From contig JAGCPC010000117.1 of the NCBI GenBank assembly GCA_017642485.1, positions 1 to 32,403 on the forward strand: a stretch of DNA of 32,403 nt. Reading direction: 5' to 3'. Under the pieces are notes generated by a model. The model was given only the letters and a program-made list of their open reading frames with translations, was not told the origin of the DNA and made no database searches. Position 1 is the first letter of the stretch. Each line of letters opens with the position of its first letter. Below, in pieces: positions 23,319 to 32,402 of this stretch. The stretch comes from Prevotella sp. Lineage in GTDB: Bacteria > Bacteroidota > Bacteroidia > Bacteroidales > Bacteroidaceae. The translations under genes were made by a program, and so were the position numbers.

Positions 23319-26300
23319 ATGTCTGAAAAAACAAAAAACGTACGCTATGCGCTCGTGGGAATGCTGTTGCTATTCTGTACAGCACTGCAGGCGCAGACAG
23401 TCAGCGGTAACGTGAAGGATGCCACAGGCGAACCTATTATCGGAGCTACGGTAATGGAGCAGGGCACTCAGAACGGTACTGTAACTGACTTTGACGGTAA
23501 CTTCACCATTACGTTGAAGGGAAAGAGCCATAAACTCGTATTCTCATACGTGGGAATGGTTAACCAGACTATCGATGTTGCAGGCAAGTCTTCTGTAAAC
23601 GTCAACATGAAGGACGATGCTCAGATGCTTGACGAGGTAGTAGCAATCGGTTATGGTACAGTCCGCAAGAAGGACCTTACAGGTGCTGTTGCACAAGTAG
23701 GAGCAAAGCAGATTGAGAACATACCTGTAACAGATGTTTCGCAGGCTCTTCAGGGTAAGATGTCTGGTGTAAACGTTACTGTGGCAGATGGTGCTCCTGA
23801 TGCAGAATCTACTATCCGTGTACGTGGTGGTGGCTCTTTGTCACAGGACAACTCACCACTTTACATTGTTGATGGCTTTGAGGTTGCTGACATCAGTGAT
23901 ATCGCTCCATCAGAGATTGAGACCATCGACGTGCTGAAGGATGCTTCTTCTACCGCTATCTACGGTGCTAAGGGTGCTAACGGTGTCATTATAGTAACGA
24001 CAAAGAGTGGTACTGATGCTCGCATTCCAAAGATCAATTTCAACGCAAGCTGGTCATGGAAGAAGGCTGCTAAGTTCCAGAAGGTTCTCTCTCCGTATGA
24101 CTACGCAATGGCAAAATACGAGATGACGACAGGTTCTACCAATAATCCTACAACCTATGGTAAGCGTAACGGTTTGGGATTCTACAATGACCTTGACATC
24201 TATAGAAGCGTAGCTGGTATGGATTATCAGGATGAGATATTCGGACGTACAGGATTCCAGCAGATGTACAATGTTAACATTGCTGGTGGTACGAAGATAC
24301 TTCAGTACAACGTAACATACGCTCATGATGATCAGGATGCCATCATGTTGAATTCTGGTTCAAGCAAGAACAATATCAGTGGTAAGTTGAAGTGGAAGCC
24401 AAACAAGTACATTGCTGTTGATGCAAGTGTACGTCTGTCTTATCAGAAGGTTAAGGGCTTGGGTTCTGGTGCTGACACCAACGAGTCTAATGCAGCTACG
24501 AGTATCGTTGCAAACTCAGTGGCTTATTCTCCTATAGCAGGTGTATCCATTGATGATGACGATGAAGAGCTACAGCAGACAAACACATACTCTCCACTCC
24601 AGCGTCTGTTGGGTACATACAAGAAGGTGACCAACAACAAGCAGACCTATAACATTGGCTTTACATGGAAGCCTTGGAAGCACTGGTCATTCAAGACTGA
24701 GTTCAGCTACAATCACAACAACAAGATTACTGATCAGGTGTGGACGGCTGAGGCTACTACGAGTGCAAAGACATATAAGGGTTCTGCACAGTCTCGTTAC
24801 TATGAGGACAAGAAGAAAGGCTGGACATCGAAGAACTATGTTACTTACGACAATAAGAAGCTCTTCGGTGGTCGTGACAATATCAACGTAGTTGCAGGTT
24901 TTGATATTCAGAGTACTTCAGAAAAGACCAGCGAGGACTTTAGGGCTGGTTACAACTATAATACAACGGATGAGATACTTGCTCATAGAGGAGAGGCTGC
25001 AAACTTCCTGCCTATAATCCTCGGTGAGGTAGAGGATGACAACATGAAGTCATTCTATGGACGTTTGAATTACATATTGAAGGAGAAGTATCTGCTCACC
25101 TTCACCATGCGTGCCGATGGCTCTTCTAAGTTTGCCAGTGGCAATCACTGGGGATTCTTCCCTGCTGGTTCTCTTGCATGGCGTGTGTCAGACGAGAAAT
25201 TCCTGAAGGACAGCAAGTGGATCTCTAACTTGAAACTTCGTCTGTCTCTCGGTATGGCAGGTAACAACCGTATTAAGTCAGGTCTGCTCTATACAACATA
25301 CTCTGCAGCGAGCAACTCTTCAGCGACACCATACTTTACGAATGATGTTCGCTCACAGATGTATGAAAAAACCAGTACCGCCCTCTATAACGACAACCTG
25401 AAGTGGGAGACGACCATAACACGTAACTTCGGTATTGACTATGGTTTCTGGAAGGGTCGCATAAACGGTTCTCTTGAGTTGTATTGGAACACTACTAAGG
25501 ACCTGCTGATGGCTGTTACAATTCCTGCTAACAGTGGTTCTACGACACAGTATCAGAACTTTGGTAAGACTTCAAACAAGGGTGTTGAGCTTTCGTCTAA
25601 TATCGTAGCATACGACTCTAAGAAGGTTACCATCAATGCAAACTTCAACATTGCTTACAACAGAAACAAGATTGAGGAACTGAGCGAGTATGCTGGTCAG
25701 TGGCAGAGTTCAAACTTTGCCGGCAGTAAGGTTTCTAACTATGAGGAGTTTAAGACTGTTGCAGGTGGCGCCCTCGGTGAGGTTTGGGGCTATCAGACAG
25801 ATGGTTTCTACACTCCTGTGACATACGATGCAGATGGTAACTATGTAAGCGGTCAGATTAAGTATAATGGTTCTTCTTGGGAACTTGATCCTGACTACTG
25901 CACAAATGAAAGTTACAAGAGTCTTGGAGGTATCCTTTATCCTGGTCAGCTGAAACTTAAAGATGCTGACGGTGACGATAGCTTCGACCTCGTAGGTGAC
26001 AAAGTAAAGCTTGGCAACACGGTTCCAACATGGACTGGTGGTTTCGGTGGTGACGTTACTTGGAAGAATACATGGGGTAACATTGATGCTACCGTATTCT
26101 TCAACTTTGCTCTCGGACACCAGATTCTCAATGGTACACGTCTTGTCAACTCTTATGCAAGCAGTACCAACATGAGTTATAATCTCATTAACGACTTTAA
26201 ATCAGGAAACTACTATTCATGGGTTGATCCTGCAACAGGTTATAACCTTGGACGTCCTAATTCAGATGTTATAACCTATTATGGTTCTCAGCAGGGGGTA

Positions 26301-26642
26301 CAGGATCGTCTTGCAGAGATCAATGCAGGCAGGACTCTCTATAGCCCTATCGCTACTACAAAGATGCTGATTATCAGTGACTGTGTAGAGGATGCAAGCT
26401 TCCTGCGACTGCAGAATGTAACGGTAGGTTATTCTTTCCCAAAGAAACTGGTGAAGAAGATGCATCTATCAAATCTTCGTGTATATTTTACAGGCTACAA
26501 CCTCGCATGCTGGACAAAGTACTCTGGAGCCGATCCTGAGGTGGATGTATGCTCTAAGAAGAACCCAATGTGCCCAGGTGTAGATTATTCTGCTTATCCT
26601 AAGACACGTTCATTCGTAGCAGGTCTTAATGTGTCATTCTAA
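23319..26642 (+). CDS. SusC-like TonB-dependent outer membrane transporter
   Basis: The protein has 1107 residues, usual for SusC. A signal peptide (1-25, cut after LQA) is followed by a carboxypeptidase-regulatory domain (about 27-105), a TonB-box-like DEVVAIGYGTVRKKDLTGAV, the plug domain (about 120-230: GVNVTVADGAPDAESTIRVRG, then PLYIVDGFEV and IYGAKGANGVIIVTT), and the barrel, ending in an aromatic residue (NVSF) as expected for BAM insertion. It imports oligosaccharides across the outer membrane using TonB energy. The next gene is its SusD partner, and a pectate lyase lies downstream, so oligogalacturonides or related pectin fragments are the inferred substrate. Codon choice (many GGT, GCT, TCT) differs from the upstream genes, fitting high expression. 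Confidence 0.96.
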   Translation: MSEKTKNVRYALVGMLLLFCTALQAQTVSGNVKDATGEPIIGATVMEQGTQNGTVTDFDGNFTITLKGKSHKLVFSYVGMVNQTIDVAGKSSVNVNMKDDAQMLDEVVAIGYGTVRKKDLTGAVAQVGAKQIENIPVTDVSQALQGKMSGVNVTVADGAPDAESTIRVRGGGSLSQDNSPLYIVDGFEVADISDIAPSEIETIDVLKDASSTAIYGAKGANGVIIVTTKSGTDARIPKINFNASWSWKKAAKFQKVLSPYDYAMAKYEMTTGSTNNPTTYGKRNGLGFYNDLDIYRSVAGMDYQDEIFGRTGFQQMYNVNIAGGTKILQYNVTYAHDDQDAIMLNSGSSKNNISGKLKWKPNKYIAVDASVRLSYQKVKGLGSGADTNESNAATSIVANSVAYSPIAGVSIDDDDEELQQTNTYSPLQRLLGTYKKVTNNKQTYNIGFTWKPWKHWSFKTEFSYNHNNKITDQVWTAEATTSAKTYKGSAQSRYYEDKKKGWTSKNYVTYDNKKLFGGRDNINVVAGFDIQSTSEKTSEDFRAGYNYNTTDEILAHRGEAANFLPIILGEVEDDNMKSFYGRLNYILKEKYLLTFTMRADGSSKFASGNHWGFFPAGSLAWRVSDEKFLKDSKWISNLKLRLSLGMAGNNRIKSGLLYTTYSAASNSSATPYFTNDVRSQMYEKTSTALYNDNLKWETTITRNFGIDYGFWKGRINGSLELYWNTTKDLLMAVTIPANSGSTTQYQNFGKTSNKGVELSSNIVAYDSKKVTINANFNIAYNRNKIEELSEYAGQWQSSNFAGSKVSNYEEFKTVAGGALGEVWGYQTDGFYTPVTYDADGNYVSGQIKYNGSSWELDPDYCTNESYKSLGGILYPGQLKLKDADGDDSFDLVGDKVKLGNTVPTWTGGFGGDVTWKNTWGNIDATVFFNFALGHQILNGTRLVNSYASSTNMSYNLINDFKSGNYYSWVDPATGYNLGRPNSDVITYYGSQQGVQDRLAEINAGRTLYSPIATTKMLIISDCVEDASFLRLQNVTVGYSFPKKLVKKMHLSNLRVYFTGYNLACWTKYSGADPEVDVCSKKNPMCPGVDYSAYPKTRSFVAGLNVSF

Positions 26643-26661
26643 TAATTAAGGAGGAAAACAA

Positions 26662-28746
26662 ATGAAATATAACAAAGTAATATATGTTCTGCTCTTTGGC
26701 GCATTGACACTTACAGGGTGCAGTGATTTCCTTGAGCCCGATTCTGAATACAAGAGGACTCCGGAGCAGGTGTTTAATTCTGTCGAGGAGACGGAACTGA
26801 AGTTGAATGGTACATACGGACTGTTGACAGGTAACATCTATTCAACCTATCTGACCACAATATTCTGCAACAACTCTGATGTAGAGCTCGTTGACGAGGG
26901 TAAGGATACAAAGATTGATGTGGATAACTTCCGTGGTTACATGAACTATGTGAATATGTCTGGTGCAAAGTCATACAGTGCTATCACTACACTGTGGAAC
27001 AATGCATATGCTATCATAGAGGATTGTAATGAGATAATCGATGGTATCAACAAGAGCAGTATCAAGGATGATGCCAAGATGAAGCAGTACCTTGGAGAGG
27101 CTCTTGCCATACGTGCCTTGATGTATATGGAGATTACACGTCTGTGGGGTGATGTGCCTCTGATGATGGAACCTGCGAAAGCTGACTTGAGCAATGTCTA
27201 TACGGGTAAGGTTGACAGAGACTATATACTCGACAAGATGCTTGAGAGCCTTGAGGAAGCAGAGGGCTATCTGGATGGTACCACGAACAACTCACGCCAC
27301 GTGACAAAATACTTTGCAGAAGCTCTCTACGGACAGATAGCACTGCAGCGTTGCGGTTATGCTATTCGTGAGCCACAACGTAACCAACCTTATGCAGAGG
27401 TAGGTTACGAAGGATATGTCAATGCAAATGCAGATGCAGATGTGCGCAAGACTCTCTCTGATGAAACCTATCCAACCATGCGTTGCTCTGACGAAGTTCG
27501 TAATGAGATATACGCAAAAGCAATCGTTAAACTCAATGATGTTATACAGAACGGAGGTTACCAGCTTGTACAAAGTTTTGAACAGTATTGGACAGACGTA
27601 AACCTTCGCAAGGATGATATCAGTGAGAATATCTTCGAGATTCCTATGGGCTTCAACGTAAGCAGTGAATTGGGTTCTACAATAGGTGTAAAACTTAATT
27701 GGTCTTCATCAGAGAAGCACAATTCATACGGTGTAGGCAATTCTGCTTATCCAAAGCTTGCACTGCCTCTTTATGACAGCTATGAGAAGGATGACGATGG
27801 AAATTGTATTGATACACGTCGTGATGTTACTTGTTCTCTCGTGACAGTGGAGAACCTCACAGCAGGAGAAGCTAATCCTGCGGATGGTAAGGTTGACGCA
27901 GATAACGAGCGAGTTTATGAAAAGCCAATAGGTGACCATCCATTCAATATTTATCCTTCAAAGTGGGATGCACGCAAACTCTATGAGTTGTCAAATGGAT
28001 GGGCTCAGCAGAACAGCAGTGTGTCAGCAAAGTGGAACTATGGTATTCGTGCCGTACGCATGCGTCTGCCACAGGTTCTTCTCTACTATGCAGAGATGTA
28101 TAATGAGCTTAACAATGTAGGCGCATTGCCTGAAGGAATTACCATGACAGCTATAGAAGCTATCAATATGGTTCATAAGCGTGCTACAGGCAAGGACGCA
28201 GAGATTTCTGGCGATTACGAAGATGTCTTCAACGCTATAGTTGACGAGAACAAGTGGGAGTTTGCAGGCGAGGGATTCCGTAAGTTTGACCTCATCCGTT
28301 GGAACCTGCTTGCATACAAGACACTTGAGATGAAGGAAACTTATGCCAAGAATTTCAAGGCTGACATATATGCTAAGGACGTAAGTTACGATTATGACTA
28401 CTATTGGATGTATGGTCAGGAGCAAACAGAAGACAAGAGTTGTCTAAGAATAACCAAGATGTATATCTATAATTCTGACAACACGGACGATGCTATGGTA
28501 CAAGGTGGAACAAGCGGATTTGGCACCAAGATGGACAACTATAATAAGGGAAAATCCGTTGACAACCTTGACAAACACCTGCCAATGATTAGCATGGGAC
28601 TTGTTGGTAAGGAGATTACAACGAAGGGATTCCCAGGTATCGTTGAGCCTACAGAGGGTGGTGTAAAGAACCGTTATCTGCTTCCTCTAACCAACGACAT
28701 CGTCAATAACTCTAACCACATATTGAATAATTCATACAATTTCTAA
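26662..28746 (+). CDS. SusD-like starch/pectin-binding surface lipoprotein
   Basis: The 694-residue protein has a lipobox LTGC (Cys20). The N-terminal SusD region begins SDFLEPDSEYKRTPEQVFNSVEE; TPR-like helices follow (LGEALAIRALMYMEITRLWGDVPLM); and the C-terminal RagB/SusD part has AEMYNELNNVG and WEFAGEGFRKFDLIRWN. SusD caps the SusC barrel at the cell surface and hands over glycans. A strong AAGGAGG ribosome binding site lies in the 19-base gap after susC, so the pair is co-translated from one mRNA. The length is somewhat above the common 520-600, as in some pectin and xylan SusD proteins. Confidence 0.95.
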   Translation: MKYNKVIYVLLFGALTLTGCSDFLEPDSEYKRTPEQVFNSVEETELKLNGTYGLLTGNIYSTYLTTIFCNNSDVELVDEGKDTKIDVDNFRGYMNYVNMSGAKSYSAITTLWNNAYAIIEDCNEIIDGINKSSIKDDAKMKQYLGEALAIRALMYMEITRLWGDVPLMMEPAKADLSNVYTGKVDRDYILDKMLESLEEAEGYLDGTTNNSRHVTKYFAEALYGQIALQRCGYAIREPQRNQPYAEVGYEGYVNANADADVRKTLSDETYPTMRCSDEVRNEIYAKAIVKLNDVIQNGGYQLVQSFEQYWTDVNLRKDDISENIFEIPMGFNVSSELGSTIGVKLNWSSSEKHNSYGVGNSAYPKLALPLYDSYEKDDDGNCIDTRRDVTCSLVTVENLTAGEANPADGKVDADNERVYEKPIGDHPFNIYPSKWDARKLYELSNGWAQQNSSVSAKWNYGIRAVRMRLPQVLLYYAEMYNELNNVGALPEGITMTAIEAINMVHKRATGKDAEISGDYEDVFNAIVDENKWEFAGEGFRKFDLIRWNLLAYKTLEMKETYAKNFKADIYAKDVSYDYDYYWMYGQEQTEDKSCLRITKMYIYNSDNTDDAMVQGGTSGFGTKMDNYNKGKSVDNLDKHLPMISMGLVGKEITTKGFPGIVEPTEGGVKNRYLLPLTNDIVNNSNHILNNSYNF

Positions 28747-28766
28747 TTCATAGATAGAGAACAATT

Positions 28767-30539
28767 ATGAAGACAAGGAAATATATATCATTCATCGTTG
28801 CTGTTCTCGGTATAGGATTTTTCTCAGCCTGTACCGACGGCAACGACTGGGGCATTGACGGGGCATCCAATCGTGTAATGACTCCAAAAATATCTTCCGT
28901 AAAAGGCGGTGAGGGTGCTTTGGATGTATCCTTTACCTCTTATGGCGGTAATGCTTACCTGATAGAGGTTAATGAGAATCCTTTCTCGATTACAGACCTT
29001 GACGGAGATGTACAGGAAGGTTCTATAACCGCTATTGTAACAGGTTCTCCTGGTACTATATCAGGTCTGAATGGCTATACAGACTACTATGTGCGTATGC
29101 GCTCGCAGTCAGATTCCAAGACTCCTTCCCATTGGTATTATTATGCAGAAAGCAGCGGTACTCTGAAGACTGCACAGACATTAGGCTTGCAGATACTTGA
29201 GGAAGTTACTGACGAAGACCGTCAGGCTGAGGCTATCACTGTACGTTGGATTGAAGGATATGCGCCTACCTCTATCACCGCAACCTACTTGAACGGTGAA
29301 GAAAAGGCGGTGATTTCTTATCCTCTTGATGATGAGGCACGAGCTAACCGCACATTCACTTGCACAGGACTTACGCCTTCTACCATCTATGCTATACGCA
29401 TATACAATGGTGAAGAGTGTATAGGTATGAGGGAAACTAAGACCCTCAAGGCTCCTCCTGTTGCAGACTTTACCTACACTGTTGAAGGTGATGTGATAGA
29501 CCAGACAATAATGGACAATGTAGCTGCTCAGGCGAAGGAGAATGCCGGTGGTGCAGACATATATGCTGCAACGTTCATTATTCCTGCAGGTAAAGAGGTT
29601 AGTGTCACCGCTGGTACTAAGGGAGTAGTTGTTCCAGCAGGTATGACGGTTTACTTCTATGGTGCTGAAAGTTCTGACAATGTCAAGGGTACTCTTGTGT
29701 TCCCATATCAGCTTGACATTTCGGGCAACCATGGTGAGATAAGCTTCGATAACCTCAACATTACAGCACCTGGTGCAGGTTCAAACAAGTATATCATAAA
29801 CCAGACGAATGCTTCCTCTACTGGTAACATTACGTTCACTGGATGTAACATATACGACGTAAACTGTGCTGTAATACGTACTCAGGGTTCTAATGCTGTT
29901 AACATCGGTACAGTTACGATAGATGATTGCGTAATCTCTAATCAGGGAACAATGAACCAGAGTTATGGCTACGTTGTCAATGCAGGCTGTACTGGTGGTA
30001 CAATAAGCGAGGTTGAGATTACTAACTCAACATTCAACACCTGTACCGTAGGTATTGTAAATAACAACACCAAGAATGCTTATTACATCTCTAAGGTGAA
30101 TATATCAGACTGTACGTTCTACAACTGTATAGGTAGTGGATATTATCTTGTCAATGCAGGTAAGGATGCTTCAAGTACGTTGCTGCCTACGGACATTACA
30201 ATAAGCAATGTAATAGTTGGTAAGTTGTACAACGCTGCAGCAAAGGGTTATCAGACTGGTGGAACCCTTACGTTGGATCATTTCTATCAGACCAGTGGAA
30301 CCAAGTTTGGCGGTGGCTCATTCAAGTCCGCTGATGATGGTTTGAAACTTGACTGGAGAACAGGTCAGTTCACTGATGAAGAGATGTTTGAAGATCCTGA
30401 GAACGGAAACTTCACGCTAAAGCATTGGTTCGAGCAGACTTCTGCAGATGAGACAAAGGGTCAGCAGTTTGACATCTATGGAGACCCACGTTGGAAGCAG
30501 GAAACTGCTGACGATGAAGGTTCTGATGAAGAAGAGTAA
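28767..30539 (+). CDS. FnIII / beta-helix surface lipoprotein (DUF4957/DUF5123-type)
   Basis: The 590-residue product has a lipobox FFSAC (Cys22). Two fibronectin-III-like domains follow (about 45-135 and 140-230, the second ending TGLTPSTIYAIRIYNGEEC). The C-terminal half is rich in Asn/Thr/Ile repeats (ITFTGCNIYDVNCAVIR, VTIDDCVISNQG, VEITNSTFNTC) typical of a right-handed parallel beta-helix, as in DUF4957/DUF5123 proteins of pectin loci. It occupies the SusE/F position after susD and probably binds polygalacturonan at the surface. A lytic role is possible but no catalytic residues were identified. The C-terminus is acidic (DDEGSDEEE). Confidence 0.85.
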   Translation: MKTRKYISFIVAVLGIGFFSACTDGNDWGIDGASNRVMTPKISSVKGGEGALDVSFTSYGGNAYLIEVNENPFSITDLDGDVQEGSITAIVTGSPGTISGLNGYTDYYVRMRSQSDSKTPSHWYYYAESSGTLKTAQTLGLQILEEVTDEDRQAEAITVRWIEGYAPTSITATYLNGEEKAVISYPLDDEARANRTFTCTGLTPSTIYAIRIYNGEECIGMRETKTLKAPPVADFTYTVEGDVIDQTIMDNVAAQAKENAGGADIYAATFIIPAGKEVSVTAGTKGVVVPAGMTVYFYGAESSDNVKGTLVFPYQLDISGNHGEISFDNLNITAPGAGSNKYIINQTNASSTGNITFTGCNIYDVNCAVIRTQGSNAVNIGTVTIDDCVISNQGTMNQSYGYVVNAGCTGGTISEVEITNSTFNTCTVGIVNNNTKNAYYISKVNISDCTFYNCIGSGYYLVNAGKDASSTLLPTDITISNVIVGKLYNAAAKGYQTGGTLTLDHFYQTSGTKFGGGSFKSADDGLKLDWRTGQFTDEEMFEDPENGNFTLKHWFEQTSADETKGQQFDIYGDPRWKQETADDEGSDEEE

Positions 30540-30559
30540 GAATTCGTAAATAAAATGAA

Positions 30560-30601
30560 AAAGCCCTTGTATCAAGATAGAACCTTGGTACAAGGGTTTT
30601 T
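30560..30601 (+). terminator. Internal hairpin terminator before the pectate lyase gene
   Basis: A 13-bp stem (30564-30576 with 30584-30596, one T-G pair, 7-nt loop ATAGAAC) is flanked by A-tract and five T. It lies between the beta-helix lipoprotein and the pectate lyase, so it should lower lyase expression relative to SusCD. Confidence 0.85.
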
Positions 30602-30620
30602 GTTAAAAAGAAATACATAT

Positions 30621-32147
30621 ATGATGAAGTTATTATCTTTAGAAACATTAAAGGTCTTTTCGTCCTTTATGTGTATAGTATGTGGCAGTATGATGCTGGC
30701 TTCATGCGGTGGTGGCGACGATGATGGAGGTAATACAGGCGGTGGTGGCACTAATTCCATTCCTGTGAAAACAAAATCTCGTTCGTTGGCTTTCCCTGGT
30801 GCGGAAGGCAGCGCCTCAACCATAACAGGTGGTGCCATAGCAGGTAGCAGCGTATATATTGTGACTAATACAAACAATTCGGGTACAGGCTCTCTCCGCG
30901 ATGCTGTGTCAGTAAGTGGCAGAACCATAGTCTTTGCCGTTTCAGGTACCATAAATCTTGAGACAAACCTTAACATAGTAGCAAAAAACCTCACCATAGC
31001 GGGACAGACAGCACCAGGCGACGGTATATGTGTGGCAGGATACCCTGTAAAGATCACCAACTCGGAGAATATCATCGTACGCTACATACGCTTCCGTCTC
31101 GGCGATCAGAATGTTGACCAGGCGAACTTTGATGCTGACAGTGGCGATGCCCTTGAGGTAAAGGATAGTAAGGATATCATGATAGACCACTGCTCTATGT
31201 CATGGTCAACAGACGAGTGTGCCTCTTTCTCACGTGTAGAAAACCTCACGGTGCAGTACTGTATAATATCTGAGAGTCTGAAGCTGTCAGGACATTCCAA
31301 GGGCAATCATGGCTATGGAGGTATCTGGGGCGGCAAGAATGCCACTTATCATCACAACCTGCTTGCTGACCATGACAGTCGTAATCCACGTTTTGACCAC
31401 CAGTACGTAGCAACAAAATCATATATGGGAACCATAGATTACGTCAATAACGTGGTGTATAACTGGGGTGGAAACTCAGCATACGGAGGCGAGGGCTGTG
31501 ATGCTTCCTTCTACATCAACATGATAGGCAACACTTACATCCCTGGCAACAATTCTACGAGTCATCCTAACCGATTGCTGGAGATGACGTCGTCATGCGA
31601 TAATTGCGTGAATAGTTCCACTTCTAAGAGTTGTCACCCAGGTTATTTCTATATCAACGGCAATACTGTTAATGGAGTGACAAACAAAGACTGGGATGGC
31701 GTAGATAATGTGAAAAGTAGTTACAAACTTTCATCTCGTTATACTACAGGACTTACTCCTTATATATCCAGTCTAGAGACAGCTGTAGAGTCATATACCA
31801 ATGTCCTTGATTTTGCTGGTGCTTCATACAAGCGCGATGCTGCGGACAGCCGTATAGTAAATCAGGTAAAGAACAATACTGGAGCTATAATCAACAGGGT
31901 GTCTGATGTGGGAGGATATCCTGTTCTAAACAGCGAGACTGCTCCAGACGACCTTGACAAGGATGGTATGCCTGATGAGTGGGAAGAGCAGCAGTTGGCA
32001 GCACTGGGTGTTACAGGTAAAACGTTTAGGGACTTCAAACCCAATGTCTATAACATCACGGGTAAATACACCAACCTTGAGGTGTATCTTAATTCCCTCG
32101 TGACAGGTACCTTCCCTTCAGGGGCAGGTGCTTCGGAGATAAAGTAA
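30621..32147 (+). CDS. Pectate lyase, polysaccharide lyase family 1, surface lipoprotein
   Basis: The open frame reaches back to ATG 30555, but those codons are the terminator stem. ATG 30621 (or 30624) is chosen because it gives a signal with lipobox MLASC (Cys29), followed by GGGDDDGG, a Bacteroidetes surface-export pattern. The 508-residue product has PL1 hallmarks: LAFPGAEGSASTITGG, NSGTGSLRDAVSVSGRTIVF, LTIAGQTAPGDGICVAG, MIDHCSMSWSTDE, and DHDSRNPRF with the likely catalytic Arg. The C-terminus has a Ca-binding-like DLDKDGMPDEWEEQ. It cleaves alpha-1,4-galacturonan by Ca-dependent beta-elimination at the cell surface, supplying the neighbouring SusC/SusD pair. Confidence 0.93.
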   Translation: MMKLLSLETLKVFSSFMCIVCGSMMLASCGGGDDDGGNTGGGGTNSIPVKTKSRSLAFPGAEGSASTITGGAIAGSSVYIVTNTNNSGTGSLRDAVSVSGRTIVFAVSGTINLETNLNIVAKNLTIAGQTAPGDGICVAGYPVKITNSENIIVRYIRFRLGDQNVDQANFDADSGDALEVKDSKDIMIDHCSMSWSTDECASFSRVENLTVQYCIISESLKLSGHSKGNHGYGGIWGGKNATYHHNLLADHDSRNPRFDHQYVATKSYMGTIDYVNNVVYNWGGNSAYGGEGCDASFYINMIGNTYIPGNNSTSHPNRLLEMTSSCDNCVNSSTSKSCHPGYFYINGNTVNGVTNKDWDGVDNVKSSYKLSSRYTTGLTPYISSLETAVESYTNVLDFAGASYKRDAADSRIVNQVKNNTGAIINRVSDVGGYPVLNSETAPDDLDKDGMPDEWEEQQLAALGVTGKTFRDFKPNVYNITGKYTNLEVYLNSLVTGTFPSGAGASEIK

Positions 32148-32168
32148 ATGTTATTACAATTAAATTTA

Positions 32169-32206
32169 CAGAGGCTATGTTTCCATATGCGGAAGCATAG
32201 CCTCTG
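32169..32206 (+). terminator. Long hairpin after the pectate lyase gene
   Basis: CAGAGGCTATG (32169-32179) pairs with CATAGCCTCTG (32196-32206), and TTCC with GGAA inside, with one mismatch. No T-tract follows, so it may be a 3' stability or processing hairpin, not a classical terminator. Confidence 0.65.
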
Positions 32207-32290
32207 CGTGTGGAAGCAATGCATCCGCAGATGGGTGCTTAGCGACCGCACGCTGAGGAATACGGACACAGGGAGTAAAAATCAACCAAA

Positions 32291-32333
32291 CAGGGTGGAC
32301 TTTCATTGCAAAAGTTCACCCTGAATTGTTTTT
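32291..32333 (+). terminator. Terminator at the end of the PUL
   Basis: CAGGGTG (32291-32297) pairs with CACCCTG (32317-32323), ACTTT with AAAGT inside, with one G/T mismatch; AATTGTTTTT follows. The 256 bases from 32148 to the edge hold only this, the hairpin before it, and the promoter and repeat below; no gene is seen. Confidence 0.78.
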
Positions 32334-32359
32334 ACATCTATTATATAGAAATAGAATTA

Positions 32360-32367
32360 TATCTTTG
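32360..32367 (+). promoter_or_regulatory. -7 promoter element for a gene beyond the right edge
   Basis: TATCTTTG matches TAnnTTTG. The predicted transcription start falls at about 32374, where a 7-bp tandem repeat begins. Confidence 0.6.
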
Positions 32368-32374
32368 CAGACAA

Positions 32375-32402
32375 ATGATAGATAACAGATAATAGATGAT
32401 AG
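32375..32402 (+). repeat. Tandem 7-bp repeat ATRAYAG x4 at the window edge
   Basis: ATGATAG, ATAACAG, ATAATAG, ATGATAG follow one another directly after the predicted transcription start and run to the window end, where they may continue. Confidence 0.85.

Noticed and set aside
30555-30620. Upstream ATG for the pectate lyase
   Set aside because: Its codons are the terminator stem and the lipoprotein signal starts only at 30621.
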